Assembly (NCBI GenBank): GCA_018398815.1
Contig: CM031626.1
Span: 38,431,684 to 38,495,683, forward strand
From: Conus ventricosus
Taxonomy: Eukaryota > Mollusca > Gastropoda > Neogastropoda > Conidae
Direction of reading: 5' to 3'
Length of the DNA: 64,000 bases
A program made the translations under genes and the position numbers. Positions 47,648 through 61,086 of this stretch are shown piece after piece. The notes beneath the pieces are model-generated. The model was not told the origin of the DNA. It did no database searches and was given only the letters and a program-made list of their open reading frames with translations. Position 1 is the stretch's first letter; each line of letters opens with the position of its first letter.

Positions 47648-48145
47648 TTATTCCATCAGAATGGATCTAATGATCTGTTGTGAGTGGGCGGTGCTGGCGT
47701 GCTGTTTTTGATTAGCCTTCAATTTTTTTGATTGATTTGTTTTGGCTGCAGGGGTGGTTTGGGAGAAACAGGAATAACCGCCCCCACACAGCAAGGCGCA
47801 AGTTGGGGGGGGGATTAAGTGTTGTAAGGCAATGAGACCAGGAAGAAGGGGGGCTGGAGGCCTGGAATCACATGGATGGGGTGGGGATAGGGGGGCAGCG
47901 GGAAGCAACGGGTTCTGGCGTGGCGGGTTATGGGTTGATAGAGGAGGGAGTTTCTGTAACATTAATTTGTGTTGTCTGGTTCCACGCTGATAAGGTCGTC
48001 TGCGTAACTCAAAATATATGACGGGACACGACAACACCTGAGGCATGTTTATGATGCTGCTGAGGGGAGGAGGGTAGAGAATAAGTGTGATTGGGCCTGA
48101 TTCTGTTTCAGGATTGTGCCAGCGCGCTGTGTTGAAGGGAAACAA
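47648..48145 (-). CDS. Unrecognised proline-rich open frame
   Basis: 165 codons on the minus strand, Pro/Leu-rich with a basic, Lys/Gln-rich C-terminus. The length is notable for this window, but the opposite strand carries G-runs that would produce such a frame by chance. No motif and no function proposed. Confidence 0.2.
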   Translation of the reverse strand: MFPFNTARWHNPETESGPITLILYPPPLSSIINMPQVLSCPVIYFELRRRPYQRGTRQHKLMLQKLPPLSTHNPPRQNPLLPAAPLSPPHPCDSRPPAPLLPGLIALQHLIPPPTCALLCGGGYSCFSQTTPAAKTNQSKKLKANQKQHASTAHSQQIIRSILME

Positions 48146-50600
48146 ATCTAGAAGGATTAAAAGTTAGTATCCCGATGATTAGGGGCGACATTAATGTTCC
48201 TAAATCTGTAATATAGATCACATCCTTAGAGACTCTAATACGTTGTTAAAACTGGATCGGCTTAAATAATACGTTGATCTTGTTCAAATCATGGGAGCTA
48301 GCGTACTGACTATGGGGTGGGGGTGTCCAAACTAAGACGTTGCCCCACACTTTCACATGCTAGACCCAGCTGCCGTCATCACCTGTTATGATACTTTATA
48401 ATGTCTTGGGGCGACATCGGCTGAATCGTTTCGATGCTGAAGCATGCGAACTGTTTTTTTGTTTCCACATGCTGCCTATAGAATACATCATATTTCTTTT
48501 TTGGCATAATAACAATTGCTCATCAACCGGGCATACATAGTTCAGGGGGGAAAGGGAAGGGGTTAGGCCGCCTAGTACGGTTAGTAGATCATCGCTGGTT
48601 CATGTTTTGTATTAATTATAATTATTTTATTTTTAAAATGAGGCACGCGAAAAAACTATAACTAACCGTGTATACCATTCTGCGTATGGAGTCTAAGGGT
48701 AGATACTCTGAAGAGGGGGGGGGAAAAGCCTGTTTAAGAATGAAACCGCGATCTTGGCTAAACTATGACTTTGAGGACGCAGCAAAGCTGGAGGTGAGCG
48801 AGTAGTGCACTTCTGGTCCACAAAGATTTCTAGTCAAGCCAGGAATAATTCAGACAGTAGAATATGTAAACTAAAAAATACATTATAAAAATGCTTCACG
48901 CGAATGATGATGCGGCGCTGTGGCTGAATGCGCTCGCTTTTACGCGGTATAATTACGCATTTAGAGGTAGCGAGAAAGCGAGGGGGAGGGGGGAGGAAGA
49001 CATACAAAGCTGTGGAGCAACTACCTGCAGCACAAGACGCCTTTGAAAAGCAGAGAGTGAGCGTGAGATTGAGTAAGAAAAACGGTAAAAACAGCATGCT
49101 CGAAAATATGGGGGAGGTGGGGAGAAGAGCATAAAACAATATTATCGGATAACAGACAACCAAGCCAGACATTGCCCCCACCAAAAGTCAGCGACCTTTT
49201 ATCATCATCAGAAGAAACAAAAGATGCAAAAACGGTGTAATGGTGCTGGGGATGACCGTCGTGTAGTTTGTTGCACATAATAGTGCTGAATACAAAAGAA
49301 CAATGCTTAGTCGCCAAAGGCGATATTGGAAGGGTATCACAGGCAATACAAAAGCTAACCAAGCGCAGATCAATGAACAAACACAAGGAATGGTTTATCT
49401 AAACTAGCGAGGTGGCAAATTATGACCTCACCGAGACGAATACAAGACCACACTTTGTCATACAACTCCCAACACACACATCAAAATGGACCTTCTATTA
49501 TTTACCCTCTGATATGATTAAGAACAAAAAGATTTAAGTACCACTTACAGTCATGGACATGCTCAAGATACAAAGATGCAGAACATTAACACAAAAGAGT
49601 GCCGCTCTGTGCTGTCGCTATACAACTGATATACCAACGAGGCCCACTAACTTTCCTCTCGCATGATTCAAGTCGATGAATGAGAAAGAATTTACACAGG
49701 CCAAGTGAATCAAATTACATGTTAAAACCAGAGTTCCTTTTAGAAGAGCAATTCCGGGAGTTCACAGATCACAGCTTTAGTTGAAAAACTTAGCAAACAG
49801 TACACCCGAAAGACGTTCTCTACCAGTATCACAGAAGCTCTTGACAATTCTCGCAACCAGCAGAATGGGTTAGAAGACGGCCCTTAGTTTTTGCACATGA
49901 TGTAAGGAAGAATTGAAAGCAACGTACAAGCATTCAAAAGAAAAACAATAAATGTTGCTGAAGGACATTCTTCAGCCAGCAAACTATTACACAGTTGGGT
50001 GGAAACGTATCTATGTAATTTAGTGACCGGGGAAGGCAGAATGGGGACACAGCCATCAGGCACCGATCCGGTTGTGGATGTTAATCCAATGAAAGAAATC
50101 TGTATTGGGGGTTTAATGAAGCCCCCGTATGATGTTACGAGAAACGGAAACTCATTTAAAAAAGAAGCAATTTGAGAGGGGAAGAAGAAACTGCAGATAA
50201 CCCACAACACAGTTCCAGTTGCTTAATTAAATTTACGTAAAGATATTGATTTAATATGGAAGCTCAGAAGGAAGTGAGATAGAAACAAAGAAATGTAAAG
50301 AAGAGACCTTGAAAATGATACGGAAGCTTTGTCAGCGTGTAACATTAAGGAATCATTTTCCGGGATTAATCAATGCATGCTATGTCATCCAGATACCGAC
50401 AACTCAATCCCCCAAATTGGGAAAAAGAATATCTTGAAATAATAAAAAAAAAATTCGAACGCATCAAGCAAACATGAGAAAAGATTTAAATTATGGATGA
50501 AAGCTACATATTGATCTTATATCTAAAAGTTGATAAAAATATAAGACCCTGTTTATGCGTCTCCAGTGCCCGATTGCATATGAAAACTCTGGATTAACAA
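48146..50600. other. Unassigned region adjoining the polymerase relic
   Basis: Several 60-120 codon frames on both strands (e.g. 48834-49184 minus, 49884-50210 minus) are hydrophobic and unrecognised. A plus-strand reading at 49890-50180 looks coding-like but matches nothing I know. It could hold eroded genes of the same element as the polymerase. Confidence 0.35.
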
Positions 50601-52034
50601 AAACACCCGTTTTTGTGTGGGTTCTATCTACGTGACTTCTTTGTTACAACAGTGTGTTGATTGCTCATTAGATTAGATCGCAGTTTTAACGGTGTTATGA
50701 TGAAATAGTCTCATTTGGCCAAGGGTGGAGGAGGGGGGGGGAGTGCTTCTGGAGTTGTCAAGCGATATTTTGACGGCACACGCTGCGAGATATTCCCTTT
50801 GCTTCTTAATCGATTTTCTCCTGGCTCGAATACTGTCATTATTCGACCTAACACCATAAACGCCGGAATCACTTCCAGATAATGCATCCTTCTCTATCTT
50901 TCCTAAAACATTCGTGTTACTATGATCTGGTTTGACAAATCTTTAGGGTATCGACCTTCGAACAATCCTCATGCCTTTAGCTACTTCTATTTCCATGTCT
51001 TTAGAGATGTCTTCAGTAGGGATATCATAACAAAACTATCTGTATCTGTGTAAAGCAGTTCTCTGGACCGGGATAACAGGGGTTTAAAGTAGTCATAAAG
51101 AAATTCTAACATCAAAAGCTTTGATCATTCTAAACGGAAACCAAATATAACAGGTTTGTCTAATTGACTTTCTTTTTTTTCATCATTATGCCAAAAAGGT
51201 GAATCATGAAATCTCTAAAGGCCTGAAATTAGTTTTGAAGTCATGCTTAATTGCTGTCGTCTCTCTGGTGACCAAATCGACATCATTACGCTTGTGCGAT
51301 TCTCCATAGTCTTTCAAAACGCATGGGTTCCATCTACTTGAAAAAGGCTTTTTTCTGAAGCATCTGTGGATTTAGTCTAAGGGGGGCTGGGGTGCTTAAT
51401 ATGTACAGGATTCTTGACTGGTCCTTGATCAAAAAGCAATTATGCGATAACTGCTGTCTAACTTCAATCCATTCTTAAATAAAATTGCAGAGTCTTTATG
51501 ACAGACATATATTGGGGGCTCCGAAGATTAGCACTAGGGGGGAGGAGCGAGGAAGGCGTCTGTAGACTTTCTGCGGCTAAAGGTAGTCTTATGTGAGGGC
51601 ATGGAGTTCATGAGGATTTCTATGGTCAACTGCGAGAATGTGTTCCACGCTGTTGTCAGGCGCCAAACTCCAACCACGGGATTGGGGAAGGGTGGGAAAG
51701 ATTGTTCGATGGCGTGCGGTTACATTTTAAAGTACGTAAATGGAAGCGATTGCGCCATACACCCAACCATACAGATTGTTTGCGTCTAATCATGAGATCA
51801 GTTAGCTTTCTCGATCATAGTCGTCCAAGGATTAGTTGTTGCTTTACAGTAATGGTGCACGCCAGACTACATGCTCCACGCAATCCGGTTTCAATCATCT
51901 AATCAGTGGTAGGCCAGACAATAAATCATCTGTACTCCAGTAAACTTTTAAGAAAGCGTCCACTCATCCCGGGCGCAGAAATGTAAATGCGCGGGATCCA
52001 GGCTATATGGTGTATGCAGGTCATTCTATAATTT

Positions 52035-52448
52035 TCAAAAAATATCGCGCAACAAACATACATCAGCCATCAAGTAGGAGTCATGATAGTCTCCCATCGT
52101 TTTTACACTCGAACTTTTGCCACCGCATCTTGACATGCTGGTAATCAGAATCACTGATGTCCTTTCCTCTATGACTAGAAAAGAACGCGCCTTTAGAGGA
52201 AGTGTCCTTCGGCAAACCTTTTTCCACCTGTTCATGTACTCATAAGATAAACCCCTTTCTACAAGCGTGGGTCCAAAATATTCTTCCGTTATAGGGCAGG
52301 ACTTTAAGGACATAGCCAGTGACTCCAATGAACCCATCGTGCTGCATAGAGTCATAAAAGACATGTTATTTAAAGTGAAACACTTAACTTTCTGATGACT
52401 GTGCGATGCCATGAACACCCTAAAGGCCATCGTCCTACTGCTTTTCAT
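52035..52448 (-). pseudogene. Longest surviving open segment of the DNA polymerase relic
   Basis: 137 codons spanning the region before and including Exo III. One internal stretch (about 52110-52180) is out of frame relative to the family pattern, so the frame shifts twice and returns. Confidence 0.7.
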
Positions 52449-52469
52449 TATAAGATGAGAGTCGTAACC

Positions 52470-52511
52470 TCGGGGAGGGGGGGGGGGGGGGGGGGGGGGG
52501 GGAGGAGGGGT

Positions 52512-52550
<39 letters not shown>

Positions 52551-52940
52551 GTTATAGTGGGGTTAGGGGGGGGGGGTGTGGTTGGGGGGGGGGGGGGGGG
52601 GGGGGGGGGTTTGGGGGGGGGGGGGGGTTAGGAGTATGAATTAAAAATAAATGTCGGTGGTAAAAAGTGTAGGTTTGGAGTGGGTAATATGAATAATGAT
52701 TGAGTGCTCAGAGTAAAGTGATATGGTAGGGAAGGGGTGGGGGAGTATGTATAGAGAGTATAGAGAGATTAATTTGTGAAAGTGGGACATTAGAGTATGA
52801 TGTATGAGTGGGAGATGATGGAGAATGGTGTTGATGTGTAGGTAGTAGGAGTTAAAGGGAGGTAATAGGGAGGCTGAGGAGAAGAAGGAAGGGGGAGATG
52901 AGGAAAGAGAAAATTAGGGAAGTGACGGTGATGGGGCGAC
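52470..52940. repeat. Poly(G)-run and cytosine-poor stretch
   Basis: 52473-52627 is dominated by G runs. 52640-52925 has only about six C in nearly 300 bases on the plus strand. It lies inside the polymerase gene. It is either a true low-complexity insertion or faulty consensus. Confidence 0.8.
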
Positions 52941-53300
52941 ATCCGACCTGACAATGATGAAGAAAATGAACGATCTGAGGAGGTATCATTAAGAAGGTGT
53001 GGTAGAAGGTTTTTTTTATGGTGTCGCGGCCTTCATAAGAACAATAACACTCGAAGTCGGCGGAAACTACGTATGGAGAAGGTTGCAGTTTTTCCAGTTC
53101 CTTAAAACTAACTCATAGATCCAGTGGGGCGTAATTGTTAAAAGTGCTGTATGACAGTCACGGGCCGATACAATGTTTCTTATGTTCGCTTGCGGCTTTG
53201 AACAGATGGCATTCTTGGTAAACCATTTCTGTCAGATCTTGTTAGCCCATTCTATTGGAAGGCATGCTGCATTAGTTGTGTGTTACTCATTGTTCGAAAT

Positions 53301-56300
53301 CAATGTGTAAGGGCCGTAGCCCTCGCTGCGAAAGCATCAGTAGTAAGTCAACATGATTTTTGTCTGGTATCGCCAATCGGTGGACTGTTCTTGGACACTT
53401 TAATCGGCTGTAGATTTGTGTTCCTCATCCCATGTGTAGATATTGACAGGCTGTATTGGTTTGTGTTTTGCTATTCAAACTGATCAATTTGGTCTACACT
53501 AACAGGAAAGGACACCCACTAAAGTTAAGATCATTGATGTACGGGTGATAGTTAGCGTACTCTCTCTGCGGTTTTAGCAACGTGATGCAGCCTGCGAGAC
53601 ACACCACATAAAACATTTGTTGTCTGTAATTCCTTATGTTTAGAACTGCCTTTTCGCTACCAAGCTGGAGGTAGCGGAATTAAGCCTTGCAACAGTTCTC
53701 TCGCGCATACTTAGACTTGGGGGGGGGGGTCTCTCTGATCTCTAAGACGACCGGAGCACAACTCCTATCGCAACGATCAGAGCCATCTCAGGGGCGTTGT
53801 ACGTCAGCGCCACATGCAAACCATGGGTAAGTCAGTTCCGTCTGCCCACGCGATGTGTTAAAGTACATTAGAGGAAAGAATAGATACTGTGTAGAGATCG
53901 AGTCGAGACCTGAGACGTCTAGATTTCTTCATTATTGTTACATAGTCGATATAAAACAGCTAACATAATTTAACGGTGGGTCGATTGTTCGTGTGCCGTG
54001 GGAACGGGAGAATAGCATGAACAACACTGCCTTACGTTTGTTGGTGTCAATTGAACTCTAAATCAATATCATTCAGTGCTCTTGATAACGTTCTCTTCTC
54101 AGCATTCTTCAAACAATTCCGTCTATGTCCTTCAAAAGCTTAGCCATGTTTGAGTTCTTTTCTACTCAAAATATTATTTAAAATAAAAAAAAATAATTAA
54201 TCAGAATCACTATCAACGGTCTTTTTGTGCTATGGACTCATAAACAAGAGTATAAACGCCTTTTGGCGTTGTTAATGTGAGCTGTTTAGACAGAGTTTTA
54301 AGGTTTCGACTTTTTTCTCTAGCATTCCTTTTTTATCTGCTCGGGGGGGGGTAGGGGGGGGGGGGGACGGTGTCTGGCTGTTGAGAAACTTGCCCGCGAC
54401 TTTCCTTGAAGATCAAACTTTTGTCTTTTGTAGTCATCAAAATCGGTCTGTAAACATTACACATTCATTCATCCGTGATGTTTGAGTCAGACGCGTCTTT
54501 ATGATATATAGCATTTTAAACGAACTAAGTTTAGGCATTTTATGTGCGTGTGTTCATAGCTGTGTGCGTTGTGGAGTTATAGTTTTAATTTTTTGCCAGC
54601 AGCACTTTGACAGCTAATGACCAGGCCAAGAGCCTAAAGACCAACCCGCCATAAGCATACTGCGGGTGCAACCAACACCATGTTGCTAAGAGCTACACTT
54701 GTTCCTGCTGATAGACACTATTGTTGATGTTTCCACACCACGTATTAACATATTTACAGCATTCATCAAGGCAGCAGAATACCGTCATTTTGGGTTGCTG
54801 TATTTTGAAAGGTCTGCTCTAGTTTTTGTTGCATTGTGTAATTTTTGTGGAATGCTGAAGGTTTTTATGTCAGGGGCTATCTCTGTCTCCTTGGCAACTC
54901 TGGCGCTGTAGACACATTTGATAAGACCTGAACAGACCATGCATTTAAAAAAAAAAATAATTTAGTATTGTATATCATTGAGTCTGTTATTCTTCCAAAT
55001 CAGCTGCGCAATCATAACATAAAAACAAATGTAGCATTAAGTGTTATCGGCTCTTCTTCTTATCAATTTGAATGTTATTACGTCTCCACAGTTCTCCGCT
55101 TTTCGCATGTAACCGACATCCTCACGTTACCTTAGTGGACATCATAAACCTATTTTGTTGTTAATAATCACCGGCAATCTGACACTGTGAAGAGTAGATC
55201 ATTAGCCGAGCAAGGTCAACTGTTGATTTCTACCCCTCACCTCCAACAGTTATTCTTAGTTCATCAAAATGCTGATACAGGTTTAAGCCCGCAGCATCAA
55301 ATTTAGTGTAGGACTGCCCGAAATCGAACATTGTACGGGCGGAGGTGAGACAAAAACTTTTTCACTCCTCTTTTAATGTTCTTCCATCATTCCCACAGCA
55401 TTAAAATACCTTTAAGCGATCTTGGCTGAGATGCGTAAAACTACAATTCCATATAGTGTCTGCCTCGTCAGAAGGTTGTATGATGCAATCACTCTTGCGG
55501 TAATATATTGACTATTTTACTGATAGTGTAATGATTCAATCAGCTTGCTAAATTAGGGTTTGCTAACCACGTCCAACTCTAACGAGATGGCAGAAATGCA
55601 GTACTTTGCTTCGGATTCCTATTGATTAATAAACCCGTTTGTATCATTAAAATTATTCATATGACAATCTGTCTTTTATGCTCCTTGAAAAGTATGGTGG
55701 CATGCGCTTTTAACACTCAAATCGAAGGTTAAGAAAAGGCGGGGGGGGAGGTTCAAACGCAAAATTTACGCGCAGCATACTTTGTGCCAGATCACTTTAG
55801 TAATCTACTAGCTAGCTCTCGCGATGTAGCGAGATGTTTTAGGCCTCTTCCTCAATTCTATTCCTTGAATTACGCAAAGTCAGCCCTTCAGTCCCGGTAT
55901 AGGCCATAGATCAGAAGAGGTTAAAAATATGTCTGCAGTGTGTAAAGAATATATTTCTTGCCGCTCAAGTTTTATAGAAATTTCTTAACGATTGCCCCGC
56001 CTACCAGATCGACACTGTCCTGTTGGGTCTGTTTGTTGGAAGCGAGTTCTATTTGTGAGAATCTCAGTCCGCGCGACTGCACATCACTTCATCCGCTCCG
56101 AGGTCTGGAAATTTAAAACAGTAAGAATTTGATCCGCATCAATAGTAGATGGATTAGTTGAACAGTATTATCCGCTTATTCCCTTCAAGCCAAAGGTTCG
56201 TGCGTCTCTATGCGGGTCAAAATCGAGCCATATGCTGTACATTTTTATGAAAGCAAAATAAAAAAGTTAATTATTTAAAAAACATGGCAGGTATTGAAGA

Positions 56301-56400
56301 TAAGACGATTATGAGGTTTTTGATCGTGGAGACGACATGAGTGAAATGATCCCCTTTGACACGGCATCGCTCAGCGCTCTATTTCGGCGTGAATTAACAA
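53301..56400. other. Unassigned region upstream of the polymerase relic
   Basis: Minus-strand readings at 54300-53960 and 54910-54780 look weakly coding-like and could include the polymerase N-terminus. Nothing is recognisable. G runs occur at 53720, 54343-54367 and 55740. The plus frame 54699-54911 (70 codons) is hydrophobic and unassigned. Confidence 0.35.
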
Positions 56401-59400
56401 AAGTAAGGTAAATCATTTTACCAAAGTTTAGGCAAGAACCTCCCAATTTTTAAAACCCCCAAAGATTTTGAATAAAAGATGTCGTTTGTCTGTAAAAGCG
56501 ATCAAAAGGGCAACTTTTCACTTTCAACAAAACCCCAGACCCATAAAAGTTTTTACCCAAGGGGTAAAATTATAAAAAATTCATGGGGAAAGTTCAAAAT
56601 CGCCGGGGCTTTTCAAAACCAAAATTTAAGGGGAGGCATTGCAACCAAAAATACAAGTTTTTGGGTTGAAAAATAAAAGGAACTTAAAGAATTAAATCAA
56701 CCCGGCAGACAAATTTAAAAAATTTGCAATAAAAGCGAAACCTTTTTTTCAGAAAAACTTTTTAAAACTATAACGTTCCCGCTACCCCATGGAGGCTTTG
56801 TTTTCCTTGGGGATCTTTGCTTTTAAGACCCAAAGAGGGAAAAAAAACAATTTAGAAAAAAATTGGGGTACTAGAGGAGAAAAAAAAGTAAAAAACTCTT
56901 GGGCCCTGTTTACCCCAAATTTTGGGGGGAGAATTAAAAAAAGGGAAAAACCCCAAAGACTAAAAGTTTTTGAACAAGAGGCCCAGAAAGACTAAAGTTT
57001 TGCCCTATTTAACCCCGAAAACTTTTACGAACTAAATTTGGCGGGAATAAAGGGGGGAAAACTTTATCCAAAAAATTTTATATGAAGACAAAACCCACAG
57101 CAAAAACAAATTACGAAAACGGGGTTTTGAGGGGGGGGATCACTTTAGCAAATTTTTTAAGGCCTTGGGGTTTTGCAATATACACGGGTAAGGGCCCTTT
57201 ACAGGCGGCGGGGGTTAAAAACCCCAGTGTCCCGCCCCAAATCGCCTCATCACTCCTTTGAAATTTTTCAGGGGAAAAAAAAACACCCTTTGGTCATTTT
57301 GGGGTTTGGGTAAAAAAATTTTGGGCCGGGAAAGCTAAAACCCCTTTAAACCGGGTAATTAGGGGGGGGGTTAAGCGGGCTTTTGTCTATTTGAACCTTT
57401 GGTTTGGCCCAAGGGGGGGAAGAAAAAAATTTAGGGACATTGGGTTCTCTTAATATTTGGGGGTTAAATTTTTAGTAAGAAAAGACCCAAAATCCTAGGC
57501 CGGGGAACCCAAAAAAACAAGGCGGTTTTTTCAATTCATGGTCTTTTTTTTTAAAACCCAACCCTTTTTGGGGGCCACGGGGGTTGGTTTGACTTATTTT
57601 TGGGTGTTTGTTTACGGCGGCATTTTACTCTCAAAATTTTATTTCTTTTTTTCAACCTTCTGTTCTTTAAACCCGGCCAAAAGGGTTTTTCATTATTTGG
57701 GTTTTTTAGAAAACCACCGGGAGGGAGGTCAAAAGGGCCCGATTTTAAAACCCATCCCGACACAAAATTAAAACCGATCGGCGTTTTGGGAAAACTTTTT
57801 GGGTCCCTTTTTTATACTTAAAGGGAAAAATTAAATTGGGGTTAATGGCGCCCTTTTAATTTTTGGAAAAGATTGTTTTTGGCATCAAAAAAAAAAAGAA
57901 GGAGCTGGCTATCCTGTTTGTCGGGAACCAAAAACCCCAAAACGAAGACGAACAGAGGTTTTTTTCTTTCTATTGCTTTGGGTTACCTTAAAAAGTGCAA
58001 AGATAAATTTTGGTCCAGCTTTTTTATCCTTTTGCCTAGGGGGGGCCGAGGGGTTGCATTTGTCCTGAAGAAAAAGATTTTAAAAGGGAGGCCACCCAAT
58101 TAAAATTTTTGGGGAACGCCCCAAAAAAGGGGGCCAAGCCATGATTAAGTACCTTTTGTTAAAGGGGGGGCGACCTTTATATTAAATTTGGGGACAGACC
58201 TTTAAAAAAGCCTTCATTCTATTCTGTTGCGGGAATGGATTAAAGGGGTTTTTGTTTTTGGGGGGGGGTGCGGCAGTTCAGCCCAAAATACTCTAAAAGG
58301 GGGAATAAAAAAAAATTTTGTAACTGACCCCCCCAAAGGATCGGGAGGATTTAAGGGATCACAACGACACTCCACCCCCATTTGTTCAAAAAAACACGAA
58401 AAGTTTCGGGTTTGAAAAAACTGCATGGGATCAAAACCATTTTTGGCGGGAGCTTTTTAAAAGGGGGGTTAAAAGATAGCCCCCTTAAATGAGTACTAAA
58501 CCTTTATTTAAAAGGCGTCAGACGGAGTCACGAAAGTAAAAGGTACCCATTTGTTATATTTTTAAATTTGGGTTGGGGAAAAAAATAATAATTTTCTCAT
58601 AAAATTTAAAATAAAAACCATTTTTATTTGGGGTTTAAAAAATGTTTTGTAACAATAACCCCCCAAAAAGACCGTCCTTCGTTTTTAGAACAGGCTTTTT
58701 AAAACAGGGGCCAAATTTTTGGGGCAACTCCATTGAAAAAATTCCCTTAAACCCAAAGCGTTTTTGGTTTAAAAATTAACCCCAAAACAACCAAAAGGGA
58801 AAAATAAAATTAAAAAATTTAATATTAAGGCAAAAGTTTAGCCAAAAGTTTAAACCTTTCCTGTTTGGGTTTTTTTAACCGGGTTTTGCCCCTAAAATAA
58901 GAAAGAAAAGGTTTTTTGGGTTATTAAAATTAAAAAATTAAACAAAAAAAAAGGGCCCTTTAATTAAAAAAAAGAATGGGTTTATTTTTGAGGAAGGGAA
59001 ATACTAAAATGTTGGGTTTTTACAACCCGATCCCCGGCAAGGGGGGTTTAGATTTACTCAACAAAACTACTTTGAGGGAGAAAATCCCCCGGTTTTCATT
59101 ACATTCATTATCTAGTTCTTTTGGATGAGCTGAGCCCTGAGAAAACTTATATGAGGGAAAGGCCCCCCCAACTTTTTTAAAAGGTTTTCCGGGGGAAAGC
59201 GGAAATTTTGCGTTTAGAAATTAACAACCCCCAAAATTTACATTTTAAAAAGTTTAGTTTGTGGGGGGGGGGGGTTGGGATTTTTTAATTTAAAAATTCC
59301 CGGGACAAAGGGGGGAAAGTTTAAATGTGAAAACTACCATTTTTTTTGGAAATAAAAAAATTAATTTTCTAAAAAATAAGTCGGGGGGGCCCGGAAAACA

Positions 59401-60086
59401 GGAGTTACTTTGGCCCCGGAGGGGGAAACCCCTTAGTTTTTTAAAAAAATTGGAGACGTTGCGAACTTTGAACAAAAAGGTGAAAAGGGGCCTTTTGAGG
59501 TTTTAGTACACTAAGATGGCGATTATAAACGCAAAGGGGTTTTGGGGGACAGAAAAAAAATTTTTCCTAAACTAGAACAGCTCCCAATCTAGAAGTAATA
59601 ATGGGGTCATTTAGGGAAATAAAATATTTTCAAAACCTGCCCTAAAATGGCCCCTTGGGAAACCCTTTTAAAGAATGGGAAAAAAAATTTTAAATTTCAT
59701 ACCCCCTTTTTAAACTTTTTTTTGGCCCGGTTCAAAAATTTTCCCAAAAAAGCTTTCAACTCTGGCCCTTTACTTTGTAAGCCCAGGGCCCAGAGACAAT
59801 AGTGGGAAAAGGGAGATTGAAATAACCCCAGGGGAAAAAAAAACAGTAACCTCCCCCAAAAAGAAACATTGTAAAAAAAGCTTCAAACCAAATTTACAGT
59901 TTTTTTCCCAACAAAAATTAGGAGACACGTTCAAAATTAATATTTAAAATTTTTCTGTCTTTGATGTGGAGAGGGGGGGGGTTGGGGGCGTTAGTGACAC
60001 CTATAAAAAGGGAAATTTAATATTAGCGGCCAAACTTAAAAAAGGTTTAAACGTTTTTAACGTTACCACGTCGTTCTTCACAATGG
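56401..60086. other. Homopolymer-run sequence of doubtful quality
   Basis: From about 56.4 kb to the gap the sequence is built largely from runs of 3-7 identical bases (patterns like 'ggggttttt', 'aaaaccccaaaa'), unlike anything else in the window. Dinucleotides AA, TT, GG and CC dominate. Open frames here are not trusted. No gene is called. Confidence 0.75.
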
Positions 60087-61086
60087 NNNNNNNNNNNNNN
60101 NNNNNNNNNNNNNNNNNNNNNNNNNNNNNNNNNNNNNNNNNNNNNNNNNNNNNNNNNNNNNNNNNNNNNNNNNNNNNNNNNNNNNNNNNNNNNNNNNNNN
60201 NNNNNNNNNNNNNNNNNNNNNNNNNNNNNNNNNNNNNNNNNNNNNNNNNNNNNNNNNNNNNNNNNNNNNNNNNNNNNNNNNNNNNNNNNNNNNNNNNNNN
60301 NNNNNNNNNNNNNNNNNNNNNNNNNNNNNNNNNNNNNNNNNNNNNNNNNNNNNNNNNNNNNNNNNNNNNNNNNNNNNNNNNNNNNNNNNNNNNNNNNNNN
60401 NNNNNNNNNNNNNNNNNNNNNNNNNNNNNNNNNNNNNNNNNNNNNNNNNNNNNNNNNNNNNNNNNNNNNNNNNNNNNNNNNNNNNNNNNNNNNNNNNNNN
60501 NNNNNNNNNNNNNNNNNNNNNNNNNNNNNNNNNNNNNNNNNNNNNNNNNNNNNNNNNNNNNNNNNNNNNNNNNNNNNNNNNNNNNNNNNNNNNNNNNNNN
60601 NNNNNNNNNNNNNNNNNNNNNNNNNNNNNNNNNNNNNNNNNNNNNNNNNNNNNNNNNNNNNNNNNNNNNNNNNNNNNNNNNNNNNNNNNNNNNNNNNNNN
60701 NNNNNNNNNNNNNNNNNNNNNNNNNNNNNNNNNNNNNNNNNNNNNNNNNNNNNNNNNNNNNNNNNNNNNNNNNNNNNNNNNNNNNNNNNNNNNNNNNNNN
60801 NNNNNNNNNNNNNNNNNNNNNNNNNNNNNNNNNNNNNNNNNNNNNNNNNNNNNNNNNNNNNNNNNNNNNNNNNNNNNNNNNNNNNNNNNNNNNNNNNNNN
60901 NNNNNNNNNNNNNNNNNNNNNNNNNNNNNNNNNNNNNNNNNNNNNNNNNNNNNNNNNNNNNNNNNNNNNNNNNNNNNNNNNNNNNNNNNNNNNNNNNNNN
61001 NNNNNNNNNNNNNNNNNNNNNNNNNNNNNNNNNNNNNNNNNNNNNNNNNNNNNNNNNNNNNNNNNNNNNNNNNNNNNNNNNNNNNN
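60087..61086. other. Assembly gap (1000 N)
   Basis: Exactly 1000 N, nominal scaffold gap. Confidence 1.

Larger units (their letters stand above)
50600..53300 (-). pseudogene. Protein-primed type B DNA polymerase (DNA_pol_B_2) relic
   Basis: Motifs appear on the minus strand in the right order: Exo I 'PYVVSADFEC' (about 53078-53048), Exo III 'MGDYHDSYLMADV' (about 52105-52065, with 'EYFGPTLVERGLSYEYMNRW' before it), palm motif A 'LDANNLYGW' (51789-51763), motif B remnant 'KTMEN' (about 51325) and motif C 'YTDTDS' (51052-51035), preceded by 'DKPVIFGFRL...SKLLMLEFLYDYFKP'. This family replicates linear viral or transposon DNA from a terminal protein. Many frameshifts and a G-run/C-poor stretch (52470-52940) break it. 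The host element is probably a Maverick/Polinton or adintovirus-like relic, but no capsid, protease, ATPase or integrase gene was recognised nearby. Confidence 0.85.

Noticed and set aside
56401..60086. Small open frames such as 56479-56676 and 57538-57771
   Set aside because: The underlying sequence is homopolymer-distorted; frames and their lysine/phenylalanine-rich translations are not credible.
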